Made by a program: the position numbers and the translations under genes | Notes under the pieces: model-generated | Seen by the model: only the letters and a program-made list of their open reading frames with translations | What the model was told of the DNA's origin: nothing | Databases searched by the model: none | Shown: in pieces, positions 17,794-27,094 of the stretch | Position numbering within the stretch: the stretch's first letter is position 1 | Layout: the number at the start of each line of letters is the position of its first letter | Assembly (NCBI RefSeq): GCF_030209445.1 | Contig: NZ_JARVSD010000005.1 | Span: 203,797 to 267,796, forward strand | Reading direction: 5' to 3' | Source: Promicromonospora sp. MEB111 | Lineage (GTDB): Bacteria; Actinomycetota; Actinomycetes; Actinomycetales; Cellulomonadaceae | Length of the DNA: 64,000 nt

Positions 17794-20346
17794 TTGACCG
17801 ATTCATCCGGTCTGACACCGTCCTCTCCGCCGCCGCGGCACCCCGGCCTTTCCACTTTCGGCCTCGGTCCGACCCAGGACGGAATTTCGCACGGCATCAT
17901 CGGCGGAACATCCGGCGACGCGCCGAACGCAACCCCGAACGCATCATCGAACGCACGATCCGACGCACCCGTGAACGTGTCGTCGGACGACGACTCGGCG
18001 AACCGGAACGGGAGCGGGCATGCCAACGGCCGCGCCGTACCGCCGCCGGCCGCCAGCGTGCCGCCGAGCATCCCGTCCGGCACGCCCTCGGGCGGCACCC
18101 ACCGGGTGCCGGGCACGGACCCGCGCTCGCGGCTCTCGGGGTCGGGCATCCCGCGCACCCTTCCGCCGTCGGTCGGCGACGTGGTGCTGCGCGCCGCGGT
18201 GTCCGTCGGCCTCCCCGTGTTCCTGACCGGTCCCACCGAGGACGGCATGCCCATGCTCTGGGCCAACCAGGCGTTCGAGCGCTACGCGGGCGTGCGCTTC
18301 AGCGACTTCGCCGGGTACACCGTGCGCCGGCTCGGCGAGATGCTCGTCGAGCCGCAGGACCTGGAGCGGATGACCGAGCTGGTGAACGCGGGCCAGGAGG
18401 TGCACGCGACGGTGCGGTCGCACCTGCGGGGCGGCACGCACGGCTGGGCGCAGCTCACGCTCACCCCAGCCCGGGCCGGCCACGACGACCGCATCACCCA
18501 CTGGGTCGGGTTCAGTGTGGACGTCTCCGAGCACATGGAGCGGCACGCCGCCCAGCTCGCGAGCCTGGAGATCGAGCGGCAGCAGCGCGAGGACCTCGAC
18601 CTCATCGCGCAGACCACCGAGATCCTGACGGACCTCGAGTACCCGTACGCCCTGCGCGACATCGCCGAGCTGCTCCAGTCGATGGTGCGCTGGGCGGGCT
18701 TCTACGTGAACGACGACGGCCTCAAGCACGCCGCCGGCGTCGACGTCGCCGCACCGCCGAGCGGCCGCGGTCGCCGGCACGCGCGGTACATCGAGGGCGA
18801 CAACATCGCGGACAAGACGCAGCGCCGCCGTCCGCAGACCGACGCGCTCGGCGACTCCGTGACCACGGGCCCCATGCCGATCCTCGAGGTCGTGGACTCG
18901 GTCCAGGACGTGCTCGACGGCGTGCTCGACGGCCCCGTCACGCTGCACCTCGACATCCCGCACGCCCCGCACTCGGCGTCGGGCTGGCTCCAGCGCGACC
19001 TCACGCTGCGGCTCGCGGACGAGCTCGGCAAGGCGCCGGACTCCGTCGTGGTGCACCCCGTCGCCGGCCGGCGGGACGTGCTCGGACTCGTCGTGATCGT
19101 GCCGGACGAGGACGAGCCGGGCGACTACGTCGAGGCCGACGAGCCCGACACGCTGCGCACCGTGATCGAGGTCGTGGCGCGCCGTGCGGGCAGCGCCATC
19201 GACAACGCGCGGATGTACGCGCGCGAGCACCGCCTCGCCGAGACCCTGCAGCGCGCCATGCTCCCCGAGCAGGCCGACGTCGCGGGCCTCGACGTGTGGA
19301 CCTACTACGCCCCCAACGCCGAGCACGCGCAGGTCGGCGGCGACTGGTACGACGTGCTGCAGATCTCGCCGGAGCTGGTCGGGCTGGTGATCGGCGACGT
19401 CGTCGGGCACGACGTCGAGGCCGCCGCGACCATGGGCCAGCTGCGCTCGGTGGTGCGTTCCTACGCGTTCGAGCTGTCCACGCCGAGCCGGGTGCTCGAA
19501 CGAGTCGACCAGCTCGTGGCCGGCATGGGCATCCCGCGCTCGGCGAGCATGGTGTACGCCTCCCTGCAGCGCGAGGAGGAGCCGGACACCTGGACGGTCG
19601 GCTACTCCCGCGCGGGCCACCTGCCGCCGCTCCTGCTGCGCGCCGGCGAGGTGATCAAGCTGGACGACGGCGGTGGTGCGCTCGTCGGCTTCGGCTCCCG
19701 GGAACGGACCACGGGCGAGGCCAAGCTGCATCCTGGTGACACGCTCCTCTTCTACACCGACGGCCTCATCGAACGCCGCGACCGGTCCCTGCGGCTGGGC
19801 CTGGAGGCCCTGCTGGAGACGGCGTCGGCGATCACGGCCCGCGACGCGGCGGGCGTGGGCGAGGAGCTGCTGTCGCGCCTGGCGGACGCGCCCGAGGACG
19901 ACGTGGCGATCGTCGTCGTCCGGATCCCCGACCCGGCGGGCGACGCCGCGGAGACGGCCCTGTCACCGCGTTGGCGGCGCTGGATGCTGCCGAGCGAGCC
20001 GTCCTCGATCGGCCGGGCCCGGCACGCGGTGCTGCGCACCTGCCAGGCCTGGGGCATCGAGGAGTCCGCGCAGGCCGAGCTGGTGGTCTCCGAGCTGGTG
20101 GCGAACGGCGTGCTGCACGGCTGGGGGCACATCGCGCTGCGCCTGTACGACACGGGCGACGGGCTGCGCATCGAGGTCGAGGACAACAACCCGGCGCCGC
20201 CGGTCGCCACCGACGGGCACCCGAACCGCCTGGGCGGGTTCGGCATGCAGATCGTGGACCGGCTGGCCGAGTGGGGCTGGCGTCCGTCGGGCTCGGGCAA
20301 GCTGGTCTGGGCCAAGCTGCGCCGTCAGCCGACACCGCCCAAGTAG
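17794..20346 (+). CDS. PAS-GAF-SpoIIE phosphatase with C-terminal RsbW-like kinase domain
   Basis: 850 residues from TTG 17794, chosen because AGGGAGG lies 5 nt upstream; an ATG at 17743 lacks a binding site. Order: a low-complexity Asn/Pro/Ser-rich N-terminus (about 1-120), a PAS domain (about 140-260), a GAF-like region (about 270-470), a PP2C/SpoIIE domain (about 475-720; LQRAMLPEQ, GGDWYDV and GDVVGHD metal-binding motifs, FYTDGLIERRD) and an HATPase domain (about 735-845; ELVVSELVANGVLHG, GGFGMQIVD). One protein thus holds both the phosphatase and the kinase of a partner switch. STAS genes on both sides are the probable substrates. The signal sensed by PAS/GAF is unknown. Confidence 0.88.
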   Translation: MTDSSGLTPSSPPPRHPGLSTFGLGPTQDGISHGIIGGTSGDAPNATPNASSNARSDAPVNVSSDDDSANRNGSGHANGRAVPPPAASVPPSIPSGTPSGGTHRVPGTDPRSRLSGSGIPRTLPPSVGDVVLRAAVSVGLPVFLTGPTEDGMPMLWANQAFERYAGVRFSDFAGYTVRRLGEMLVEPQDLERMTELVNAGQEVHATVRSHLRGGTHGWAQLTLTPARAGHDDRITHWVGFSVDVSEHMERHAAQLASLEIERQQREDLDLIAQTTEILTDLEYPYALRDIAELLQSMVRWAGFYVNDDGLKHAAGVDVAAPPSGRGRRHARYIEGDNIADKTQRRRPQTDALGDSVTTGPMPILEVVDSVQDVLDGVLDGPVTLHLDIPHAPHSASGWLQRDLTLRLADELGKAPDSVVVHPVAGRRDVLGLVVIVPDEDEPGDYVEADEPDTLRTVIEVVARRAGSAIDNARMYAREHRLAETLQRAMLPEQADVAGLDVWTYYAPNAEHAQVGGDWYDVLQISPELVGLVIGDVVGHDVEAAATMGQLRSVVRSYAFELSTPSRVLERVDQLVAGMGIPRSASMVYASLQREEEPDTWTVGYSRAGHLPPLLLRAGEVIKLDDGGGALVGFGSRERTTGEAKLHPGDTLLFYTDGLIERRDRSLRLGLEALLETASAITARDAAGVGEELLSRLADAPEDDVAIVVVRIPDPAGDAAETALSPRWRRWMLPSEPSSIGRARHAVLRTCQAWGIEESAQAELVVSELVANGVLHGWGHIALRLYDTGDGLRIEVEDNNPAPPVATDGHPNRLGGFGMQIVDRLAEWGWRPSGSGKLVWAKLRRQPTPPK

Positions 20347-20427
20347 GAGACCTTCGGTCATCGCGGGCGGATCTCCCGAGACCTTCGGGCTCCGTGTGCC
20401 GCGTCGGCGAGACCCTTGGGAAACGTT

Positions 20428-20832
20428 TTACGCGGTGGACGCGTCGCGGTGGGATAACGGCGACGTGTCGTCGTCGCGCGACGTCATGACGGCGAACCCC
20501 GAGTCGGGGGCGGCCGGCTCGCACGAGTGCTCGTCGTCCACGCGGAAGAGCTCCATGGCCCCGCACACCTCGAGCACGAACAGGTCCCGCTCGTCGGCGC
20601 CGCGGATGACGGTGGCGCCCCCGCGCTTGCGGCCGGCGTCGGCCAGCGAGATGAGGAACGCGGCCCCGGTGGAGTCCATGAAGGTCACCCGGCACATGTC
20701 GATGACGAGCAGCTGCCGGCGCAGGCCGACCACGCGCGCTGCGATCTCCGGGAACTGGTCTCGTTCGGCGAGGTCGAGGTCGCCGGCGATCACGAGCGTC
20801 GTCGTCGTGGGAGACGTCGCGATCTCGATCAT
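20428..20832 (-). CDS. second STAS-domain anti-sigma factor antagonist
   Basis: 134 residues. STAS fold from about residue 3 to 105 with phosphorylation loop VTFMDSTGAAFLISL (Ser in DSTG) and an N-terminal strand TTTTLVIAGDLDLAE. The C-terminal 30 residues are acidic. It flanks the SpoIIE-type gene on the side opposite to the first STAS gene and converges on it with an 81-nt gap. ATG 20832 sits 6 nt after TACGCT on the minus strand, without a ribosome binding site. Two antagonists for one phosphatase/kinase suggest branched output, which is inference. Confidence 0.85.
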   Translation of the reverse strand: MIEIATSPTTTTLVIAGDLDLAERDQFPEIAARVVGLRRQLLVIDMCRVTFMDSTGAAFLISLADAGRKRGGATVIRGADERDLFVLEVCGAMELFRVDDEHSCEPAAPDSGFAVMTSRDDDTSPLSHRDASTA

Positions 20833-20993
20833 GTGTCGAGCGTAACGACTGTTGCTCGATCGCACCGGATGAAAGGCAAAATTCACCGTTGTGGTTGGCA
20901 CCAAGGGCAATCCTGTGCGACCTCTTTGTCCGGTGTTGTCCCGGCTGCGCGCCACGTCGACCCGAGGTGTGGTCGAGGTGTGAGAATTCGAGC

Positions 20994-21437
20994 ATGAGCT
21001 CCCACGAGAACCTGCTCCAGGGCCCGGCCCCGACGCTGCTGTCCGACGACCACCCGACCGCCCGCGAGCGGCTGGCGGACGGCGGCGACCCGGTCGAGGT
21101 CGCGGCCCAGGCCCCGGCGTCGTCCCTCGTGTGGGCGGTCCTGGCCGAGCGCGCGCTGACGGCGGGCACCGCCGCGGGCGACGTGGAGGCGTACGCCTAC
21201 GCGCGCACCGGCTACCACCGCGGGCTGGACGCGCTGCGCCGTTCCGGCTGGCGCGGGCAGGGCCCGATCCCGGCCGGCCACGTGCCCAACCAGGGTTTCC
21301 TCCGCGCGCTCCTCGCCCTCTCGGAGGCGGCGCACCGCATCGGCGAGGAGGCCGAGGCCGAGCGCTGCGCCACGTTCCTCGTGGACTCCGGCACGTCGGT
21401 GGACGAGGTTCGCGCCCTGGTGCCCACCACGAAGTAG
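20994..21437 (+). CDS. DUF3151 family protein
   Basis: 147 residues. The sequence pattern (LLxGPAPTLLxDDHPxxRERL at the start and YARTGYHRGLDALRRSGWRGxGPIP in the middle) matches the actinobacterial DUF3151 family, which I know to be conserved near purA and fructose-bisphosphate aldolase genes, as here. No catalytic function is known. Predicted all-helical and cytoplasmic. ATG 20994 has GAGAAT 6 nt upstream. Precedes purA by 75 nt and overlaps the purA promoter-like box with its stop codon. Confidence 0.8.
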   Translation: MSSHENLLQGPAPTLLSDDHPTARERLADGGDPVEVAAQAPASSLVWAVLAERALTAGTAAGDVEAYAYARTGYHRGLDALRRSGWRGQGPIPAGHVPNQGFLRALLALSEAAHRIGEEAEAERCATFLVDSGTSVDEVRALVPTTK

Positions 21438-21440
21438 ACT
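21435..21440 (+). promoter_or_regulatory. putative purA -10 box
   Basis: TAGACT, overlapping the stop codon of the DUF3151 gene, 72 nt before purA. The 10-mer aagtagactc is repeated before purS (25989) and TAGACT again before purL (58858). Confidence 0.4.
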
Positions 21441-21512
21441 CGGGCGCGGCCCGCCGGCGCCAACGGAGCGCTCTCGGCGGAGCAACCAAGCAATCCGAGA
21501 AGGTGGAGATCC

Positions 21513-22805
21513 ATGCCAGGCGTCGTGCTCGTCGGGGCCCAGTGGGGCGATGAGGGCAAGGGAAAGGCAACGGACCTCCTGGGCTCCCGCGTCGACTACG
21601 TGGTCAAGTTCAACGGTGGTAACAACGCGGGGCACACCGTCGTCATCGACGACGAGAAGTACGCCCTGCACCTGCTGCCGTCGGGCATCCTGTCGCCCGG
21701 CGTGGTGCCGGTCATCGCCAACGGCGTGGTGGTGGACATCGAGGTCCTGTTCGAGGAGCTCGACGCGCTGATCGAGCGCGGTGTGGACGTGTCCCGCCTG
21801 CTGGTCTCGGGCAGCGCCCACATCATCGCGCCGTACCACCGCACCATCGACAAGGTGACGGAGCGGTTCCTCGGCAAGCGCCGCATCGGCACCACGGGCC
21901 GGGGGATCGGGCCGGCGTACGCCGACAAGACCAACCGCGTGGGCATCCGCATGTGGGACCTGTTCGACGAGAAGATCCTGCGGGCCAAGATCGAGGGATC
22001 GCTGGACCAGAAGAACCACCTGCTGGTGAAGGTCTACAACCGGCGCGCCATCACGGTCGACGAGACGCTCGACGAGCTGCTCCAGTACGCCGACCGCCTG
22101 CGGCCCATGGTCACGGACACCGCGGTCGAGCTGAACAGGGCGCTCGACGCGGGCAAGAACGTGCTGTTCGAGGCCGGCCAGGCGACGATGCTCGACATCG
22201 ACCACGGCACCTACCCGTTCGTCACGTCCTCCAGCGCGACGGCGGGCGGCGCGGTGACCGGGTCCGGCGTCGGGCCCACCCGGATCGACTCCGTGATCGG
22301 CGTCATCAAGGCGTACACGACGCGCGTCGGCGAGGGGCCGTTCCCCACGGAGCTGTTCGACGACAAGGGCGAGTTCCTCCGCAAGACCGGCGGCGAGTAC
22401 GGCGTGACCACCGGTCGCGCCCGGCGCACCGGCTGGTACGACGCCGTGATCGCGCGCTACGCGACCCGGATCAACGGGCTCACCGACATCGTGCTCACCA
22501 AGCTCGACGTGCTCACCGGCATGGAGAAGGTCCCGGTCTGCGTGGCCTACGACGTCGACGGCGTCCGCCACGACGAGATGCCCACCGACCAGACGGCGTT
22601 CCACCACGCGAAGCCGATCTACGAGGAGCTCGACGGGTGGTGGGAGGACATCTCCCGGGCGCGGTCCTTCGACGACCTGCCGAAGAACGCCCAGGCCTAC
22701 GTGAAGGCGCTCGAGGAGATGTCGGGCACCCGGATCTCCGCGATCGGCGTGGGGCCCAAGCGCGACGAGATCATCCCCGTCCACGACCTCATCCACCAGC
22801 GCTGA
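21513..22805 (+). CDS. purA: adenylosuccinate synthetase
   Basis: 430 residues, standard length. Makes adenylosuccinate from IMP, aspartate and GTP, the first committed step to AMP. The GTP-binding P-loop [14 protein letters not shown] (about 10-23) contains the catalytic Asp, NNAGHT (about 38-43) carries catalytic His, and [15 protein letters not shown] binds [13 protein letters not shown] and LTKLDVLTG near the C-terminus are the aspartate loop and base-recognition motif. AGAAGG lies upstream of ATG 21513. Followed by purD after 17 nt, probably in one transcript. Confidence 0.96.
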   Translation: MPGVVLVGAQWGDEGKGKATDLLGSRVDYVVKFNGGNNAGHTVVIDDEKYALHLLPSGILSPGVVPVIANGVVVDIEVLFEELDALIERGVDVSRLLVSGSAHIIAPYHRTIDKVTERFLGKRRIGTTGRGIGPAYADKTNRVGIRMWDLFDEKILRAKIEGSLDQKNHLLVKVYNRRAITVDETLDELLQYADRLRPMVTDTAVELNRALDAGKNVLFEAGQATMLDIDHGTYPFVTSSSATAGGAVTGSGVGPTRIDSVIGVIKAYTTRVGEGPFPTELFDDKGEFLRKTGGEYGVTTGRARRTGWYDAVIARYATRINGLTDIVLTKLDVLTGMEKVPVCVAYDVDGVRHDEMPTDQTAFHHAKPIYEELDGWWEDISRARSFDDLPKNAQAYVKALEEMSGTRISAIGVGPKRDEIIPVHDLIHQR

Positions 22806-22822
22806 GAAGGACCTCTGCCACC

Positions 22823-24112
22823 GTGAAGATCCTCGTCATCGGGACAGGTGCCCGCGAGCACGCCATCGTCCACTCCCTCGACCGGGAGAACGTCTCCGGC
22901 ACCGCCTCCCACGAGCTGCACGCCGCGCCGGGCAACCCGGGTATCGCCGGCGTCGCCACGCTGCACGAGGTCGACCCGCTCGACGGTGTCGCCGTGGCGG
23001 CCCTCGCCGAGCGGCTCGGTGCGGAGCTGGTCGTCGTCGGCCCGGAGGCGCCGCTGGTCGCGGGCGTCGCGGACGCCGTCCGCGCTGCCGGCATCCCGGT
23101 CTTCGGCCCGTCCGGCGAGGCGGCCCGGCTCGAGGGCTCCAAGTCGTTTGCCAAGGAGGTCATGGCCGCCGCCGGCGTGCCGACCGCGATGGCGCACGTG
23201 TGCACCGACGTCTCCGAGCTCGAGGCGGCGCTCGACGCCTTCGGCGCCCCGTACGTGGTGAAGGACGACGGCCTCGCGGCCGGCAAGGGCGTGGTCGTCA
23301 CCGACGACCGCGCGGCGGCCCTCGCCCACGGCGCGGCCTGCCTGTCCCACGACAACGGCCGGGTGGTGGTCGAGGAGTACCTCGACGGCCCCGAGGTCTC
23401 GCTGTTCTGCGTGTGCGACGGCACCACGGTGGTCCCGCTGGTCCCCGCGCAGGACTTCAAGCGTGTCGGGAACGACGACGAGGGCCCCAACACGGGCGGC
23501 ATGGGTGCGTACACCCCGCTCGGCTGGGCGCCGTCCGGTCTCGTGGACGAGGTGCTGAGCCGCGTGGCCCAGCCCACGGTCGACGAGATGGCCCGCCGCG
23601 GGACGCCCTTCTCCGGGGTGCTCTACGTGGGGCTCGCGCTCACCAGCCGCGGCACCCGCGTGGTCGAGTTCAACGCGCGCTTCGGCGACCCGGAGACCCA
23701 GTCCGTGCTGGCCCGGCTGGCGACGCCGCTGTCCGAGGTGCTGCTCGCGGCGGCCCGCGGCGTGCTCGCCGACCTGGAGCCCCTGCGCTGGCGCCCCGAG
23801 GCGTCCGTCACCGTGGTCGTCGCGTCCGAGGGCTATCCGGCGTCGGCCCGGTCGGGCGACCCGATCACGGGCATCGAGGACGCCGAGTCGCTCCCCGGGG
23901 TGCACGTGCTGCACGCCGGCACCGGGCTCTCCGAGACCGGCGAGCTGGTCAGCGCGGGCGGCCGCGTGCTGTCCGTCGTGGCGCTGGGCACCGACCTGGC
24001 GGACGCCCGCCGTCGGGCCTACGAGGGCGTGGCGCGGATCGAGCTCAAGGGTTCGCACCACCGCACGGACATCGCGCTGAAGGCCGAGCGCGGCGAGGTC
24101 ACCGTCCCCTAG
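22823..24112 (+). CDS. purD: phosphoribosylamine-glycine ligase
   Basis: 429 residues. Joins 5-phosphoribosylamine and glycine with ATP to give GAR in purine synthesis. N-terminal VIGTGAREHAI (about 5-15), ATP-grasp motifs DDGLAAGKGVVV (about 149-160), EEYLDGPEVSLFC and NARFGDPETQ (about 284-293, metal binding) are intact. GTG 22823 with GAGAAGGA upstream, 17 nt after purA. Not fused to purM or purN. Its end is followed by a region of GACTC-containing inverted repeats. Confidence 0.95.
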   Translation: MKILVIGTGAREHAIVHSLDRENVSGTASHELHAAPGNPGIAGVATLHEVDPLDGVAVAALAERLGAELVVVGPEAPLVAGVADAVRAAGIPVFGPSGEAARLEGSKSFAKEVMAAAGVPTAMAHVCTDVSELEAALDAFGAPYVVKDDGLAAGKGVVVTDDRAAALAHGAACLSHDNGRVVVEEYLDGPEVSLFCVCDGTTVVPLVPAQDFKRVGNDDEGPNTGGMGAYTPLGWAPSGLVDEVLSRVAQPTVDEMARRGTPFSGVLYVGLALTSRGTRVVEFNARFGDPETQSVLARLATPLSEVLLAAARGVLADLEPLRWRPEASVTVVVASEGYPASARSGDPITGIEDAESLPGVHVLHAGTGLSETGELVSAGGRVLSVVALGTDLADARRRAYEGVARIELKGSHHRTDIALKAERGEVTVP

Positions 24113-24162
24113 CACGGCATCCGTGCCGGACGCCGTCGCGCGCCTCACCGCGCCACGCCCGA

Positions 24163-24250
24163 CTGACTCACCCGCTCCGGATGACGCGAGTCAGCCGGGT
24201 GGTCCGACCATGCCCCTGACTCGACGCAAGCCGTGCGCCGAGTCAGGGGC
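24163..24250 (+). terminator. GACTC-rich inverted repeats after purD
   Basis: Two inverted repeats lie in tandem. The first pairs ctgactc (24163-24169) with gagtcag (24188-24194). The second pairs gcccctgactcg (24212-24223) with cgagtcaggggc (24239-24250), a perfect 12-bp arm with a 15-nt loop. All four arms share GACTC or GAGTC. Probably terminates purA-purD; the rest of 24113-24339 shows no gene. Confidence 0.55.
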
Positions 24251-24339
24251 CTGGTCCGCCCGTCTCGCTGCGCGTCGGCGTCATCTCCGCGAAACTCGGG
24301 TGGCGTTAACATCGCGGCTTCGTCGAGAGGGGAGTGGTC

Positions 24340-25098
24340 GTGGCTGAGCGCGTCACGTTCGAGAGCACCACGGGGCCGCGCCTCGCGGGCATCATCGACC
24401 GGCCGGACGGCGAGGTGCGGGGCTGGGGAGTGTTCTCCCACGGGTTCACGCTGGGCAAGGACTCGCCGGCCGCGGCGCGGATCTGCAAGCAGCTCGCGAT
24501 CGAGGGCATCGGGATGCTGCGCTTCGACAACCTGGGCCTGGGCGACTCCGAGGGCGACTGGGGTGACGGCTCGTTCACGCACAAGGTGGCCGACACGGTG
24601 CGGGCCGCCGAGTTCATGGCCGACCACGACATGCCGGTGCACCTCCTCGTGGGGCACTCCTTCGGCGGCGCGGCGGTGATCGCCGCTGGCGCCGACGTCC
24701 CGGGCGTGCAGGCGGTCGCGACCATCGGCGCCCCGGTCCAGCCGCGGCACGCGGAGCACAACTACGACGCCGTCCTGGGCCGGGTGTTCGACGACGGCCA
24801 CGCCCAGTGGATGGTGGGCGGCCGCGCGCTCACGCTCAAGCGGCACTTCGTCGAGGACGTCCGGCGGGCCGAGCTGCGCTCGAAGATCCGCGAGCTGGGC
24901 TCCCCGCTGCTCGTGATGCACTCGCCGACGGACAGCACCGTGGACATCTCGAACGCCGGGGAGATCTTCCGGGAGGCCCGGCACCCCCGCTCGTTCGTGT
25001 CCCTGGAGGGCGCCGACCACCTGCTCACCGCGCCGGGCCAGGCGAAGCGCGCCGCCCGGATCATCAGCGCCTGGGCGGACCAGTACCTGACGGCGTGA
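24340..25098 (+). CDS. alpha/beta hydrolase, OsmC-associated type
   Basis: 252 residues. Nucleophile elbow GHSFGG (Ser near residue 108), oxyanion strand VFSHGFTLGKDS (about 31-42), acidic residue in HSPTDSTVD (about 191-199) and His in EGADHLL (about 228). The sequence KVADTVRAAEFMADHD resembles the hydrolase half of bifunctional hydrolase/OsmC proteins, but the OsmC domain is missing. Substrate unknown. GTG 24340 is chosen for spacing from GAGAGGGGAG; a GTG at 24334 is possible. Converges with a membrane protein gene, only 12 nt apart. Confidence 0.8.
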   Translation: MAERVTFESTTGPRLAGIIDRPDGEVRGWGVFSHGFTLGKDSPAAARICKQLAIEGIGMLRFDNLGLGDSEGDWGDGSFTHKVADTVRAAEFMADHDMPVHLLVGHSFGGAAVIAAGADVPGVQAVATIGAPVQPRHAEHNYDAVLGRVFDDGHAQWMVGGRALTLKRHFVEDVRRAELRSKIRELGSPLLVMHSPTDSTVDISNAGEIFREARHPRSFVSLEGADHLLTAPGQAKRAARIISAWADQYLTA

Positions 25099-25110
25099 GG
25101 CCCCTGCGGC

Positions 25111-25812
25111 TCACGGCCGCAGCGCCGCCCGGCCCCGCGTCAGCGTGTCCGGCGTCGAGCGGTGGCCGCAGAAGGCGAGCGCGTAGAGGAACGTGACCAC
25201 GACGGCGAGCAGGAGCACCTCGCCGCCGTCCTCCAGCGAGCTGAGCAGCACGTGCCAGACGCCGCGGTTCGTCGTGAACCCGTGCACGGCGTCGATCCCC
25301 ACCCCGCACACCACCAGCAGCGCGAGGAGCGCCGTGAGCACGCGGGACGACGCGCGCCACTCGGGTGCCGCCCAGCGGTAGGAGACGGTGACGGCGGTCA
25401 GCAGCACGCCCCCGACGAACGCGAGCCAGACGATCTCGCCGACCGGCTGCCCGTACGGGTACGGCACCGTGACGTTCGCCGAGACCACCTTGGCCATCCG
25501 CTCGTGCAGCATGAGGTAGTCGTCGGCGAGCAGCACGGCGAACACCGCCCCCCACGCGGCGAGCACCGCCTGGCGGTGCGCGACGGCGAGATACAGGGCG
25601 AGCCCGGCCGCCCACGCGGTGAAGACGTACCCGACCACCTCGGGCACGCTGCGCTCCATCGCGAACCGGAAGCCGGGCCACTCGGGGATCCCCAGGAACG
25701 AGTGCGACAGGAAGATCACGTTGAGGCCGAGGGCCACCGTGACCAGCATGCCGAACAGGCCGGCGACAGGTCGGTGCTCCAGCCCGAGGGCGACGGCGGC
25801 TCGCGTGTGCAC
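25111..25812 (-). CDS. polytopic membrane protein of unknown function
   Basis: 233 residues, about seven membrane helices; family not recognised. Charged residues sit inside or at the edge of helices: DDYLMLHERM (about 92-101), GIDAVHG (about 172-178) and SLEDGGEVL (about 191-199). Such D/H/E placement recalls metal-dependent intramembrane hydrolases (ceramidase-like), but that is only a resemblance. GTG 25812 has GAGGAG about 8 nt upstream. A perfect palindrome (25887) lies between it and purS and could be its operator. Confidence 0.7.
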   Translation of the reverse strand: MHTRAAVALGLEHRPVAGLFGMLVTVALGLNVIFLSHSFLGIPEWPGFRFAMERSVPEVVGYVFTAWAAGLALYLAVAHRQAVLAAWGAVFAVLLADDYLMLHERMAKVVSANVTVPYPYGQPVGEIVWLAFVGGVLLTAVTVSYRWAAPEWRASSRVLTALLALLVVCGVGIDAVHGFTTNRGVWHVLLSSLEDGGEVLLLAVVVTFLYALAFCGHRSTPDTLTRGRAALRP

Positions 25813-25886
25813 GTGTGGTTCTCCTCGACTTGGTCTCGCGGACGCGCACACGCTCTCCTGGCCGGATGAGGCGGTGAGGAGATCGC

Positions 25887-25904
25887 GATGAGAGTTCTCT
25901 CATC
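25887..25904. promoter_or_regulatory. perfect operator-like palindrome between the membrane protein gene and purS
   Basis: gatgagag-tt-ctctcatc: 8-bp perfect arms with a 2-nt centre, the size of a TetR- or GntR-type operator. It is 75 nt before the minus-strand membrane protein gene and 127 nt before purS. No regulator gene is adjacent. Confidence 0.4.
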
Positions 25905-25990
25905 AGGCGTTCTCCGGTCCGGACGACGCGCGCGGGGGCAGCGCGGCGCAGGTCACTGTCCACGGACGGCGAGGCACCCCGCCGCGCAAG

Positions 25991-25996
25991 TAGACT
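25991..25996 (+). promoter_or_regulatory. putative purS -10 box
   Basis: TAGACT in the same aagtagactc context as before purA, 34 nt before the purS start codon. Confidence 0.45.
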
Positions 25997-26030
25997 CTTC
26001 CCGGAATTCCCTCACCTTCAAGGAGCCTTC

Positions 26031-26318
26031 GTGGGACGCGTCGTCGTCGAGGTCATGCCCAAGCCCGAGATCCTGGACCCCCAGGGCAAGGCTGTCGTCG
26101 GAGCGCTGCCGCGCCTCGGCTTCACCCAGTTCTCCGGTGTGCGTCAGGGCAAGCGGTTCGAGCTCGAGGTGGACGGTGAGGTGACACCGGAGATCCTCGC
26201 CGCCGCTCGGGAGGCTGCGGCCACCCTGCTGTCCAACCCGGTGATCGAGGACGTTGTCTCGGTCTCCGATGCCGCCGCGGTCCCGGGTGAGGCGACCGGC
26301 ACCCCGGTGAGCGCCTGA
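26031..26318 (+). CDS. purS: phosphoribosylformylglycinamidine synthase subunit PurS
   Basis: 95 residues. Small bridging subunit of the three-part FGAM synthase (PurS-PurQ-PurL). [19 protein letters not shown] (about 3-21) and the [12 protein letters not shown] strand are diagnostic. GTG 26031 with AAGGAG 6-7 nt upstream. Its stop TGA overlaps the purQ ATG. The partner purL is not next door but 32 kb away at 58913. Confidence 0.93.
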   Translation: MGRVVVEVMPKPEILDPQGKAVVGALPRLGFTQFSGVRQGKRFELEVDGEVTPEILAAAREAAATLLSNPVIEDVVSVSDAAAVPGEATGTPVSA

Positions 26319-27067
26319 TGGCGGCCACCGAGCCGGCGTCGGCCGCCGCGGCCGCCCCCGGGATCGCCGGCGCCCGGATCGGCGTCATCACGTTCCCCGG
26401 GACGCTCGACGACCGCGACGCGGTGCGCGCCGTGCGTCTGGCCGGCGCCGAGGCGGTCTCGCTCTGGCACGCTGACGAGTCGCTCCAGGACGTCGACGCC
26501 GTGGTGCTGCCCGGCGGGTTCTCCTACGGTGACTACCTGCGCGCGGGCGCGATCAGCCGGTTCGCGCCGGCGATGTCCGCCGTGGTCGACGCCGCCAAGG
26601 GCGGCATGCCGGTGCTCGGCATCTGCAACGGCTTCCAGGTCCTCACCGAGGCGCACCTGCTGCCGGGCTCGATGGTCAAGAACGACCACCTGCACTTCGT
26701 GTGCCGGGAGCAGTCGCTGATCGTCGAGAACGCGCGCACCGCCTGGACCAACGAGTTCCGCCGCGGACAGCAGATCACGATCCCGCTGAAGAACCAGGAC
26801 GGCCAGTTCGTCGCCGACGAGCGCACCCTCGACGAGCTCGAGGGCGAGGGCCGCGTCGTCTTCCGGTACGACGGCTGGAACCCGAACGGGTCGCGCCGCG
26901 ACATCGCGGGCATCAGCAACGAGCGCGGCAACGTGGTGGGGCTCATGCCGCACCCGGAGCACGCGGTCGAGGCCGGCTTCGGCCCGGCGTCCGCCGAGGG
27001 GCCGCGCGCGGGTGTGGACGGCCTGACGTTCTTCACGTCGGTGCTGTCCTCCCTGGTCCACGCGTGA
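26318..27067 (+). CDS. purQ: phosphoribosylformylglycinamidine synthase glutaminase subunit PurQ
   Basis: 249 residues. Class I glutamine amidotransferase that supplies ammonia to PurL. Nucleophile C103 in GICNGFQ, and His and Glu in [10 protein letters not shown] (about 209-218) complete the triad; [14 protein letters not shown] is the characteristic loop after the second strand. The N-terminus has an alanine-rich extension of about 20 residues before the first strand [13 protein letters not shown] overlaps the purS stop (TGATG). Downstream comes a GNAT gene after 27 nt, then a hairpin zone, so the pur transcript ends there. Confidence 0.94.
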   Translation: MAATEPASAAAAAPGIAGARIGVITFPGTLDDRDAVRAVRLAGAEAVSLWHADESLQDVDAVVLPGGFSYGDYLRAGAISRFAPAMSAVVDAAKGGMPVLGICNGFQVLTEAHLLPGSMVKNDHLHFVCREQSLIVENARTAWTNEFRRGQQITIPLKNQDGQFVADERTLDELEGEGRVVFRYDGWNPNGSRRDIAGISNERGNVVGLMPHPEHAVEAGFGPASAEGPRAGVDGLTFFTSVLSSLVHA

Positions 27068-27094
27068 CCACCGGTCAGGTCCGGGCGGGCGGGC

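Noticed and set aside
25888..26184. 98-codon plus-strand frame starting inside the palindrome before purS, with GAGGAG upstream
   Set aside because: It runs into purS in another frame and shows no family; the binding-site match is probably chance within a regulatory region.
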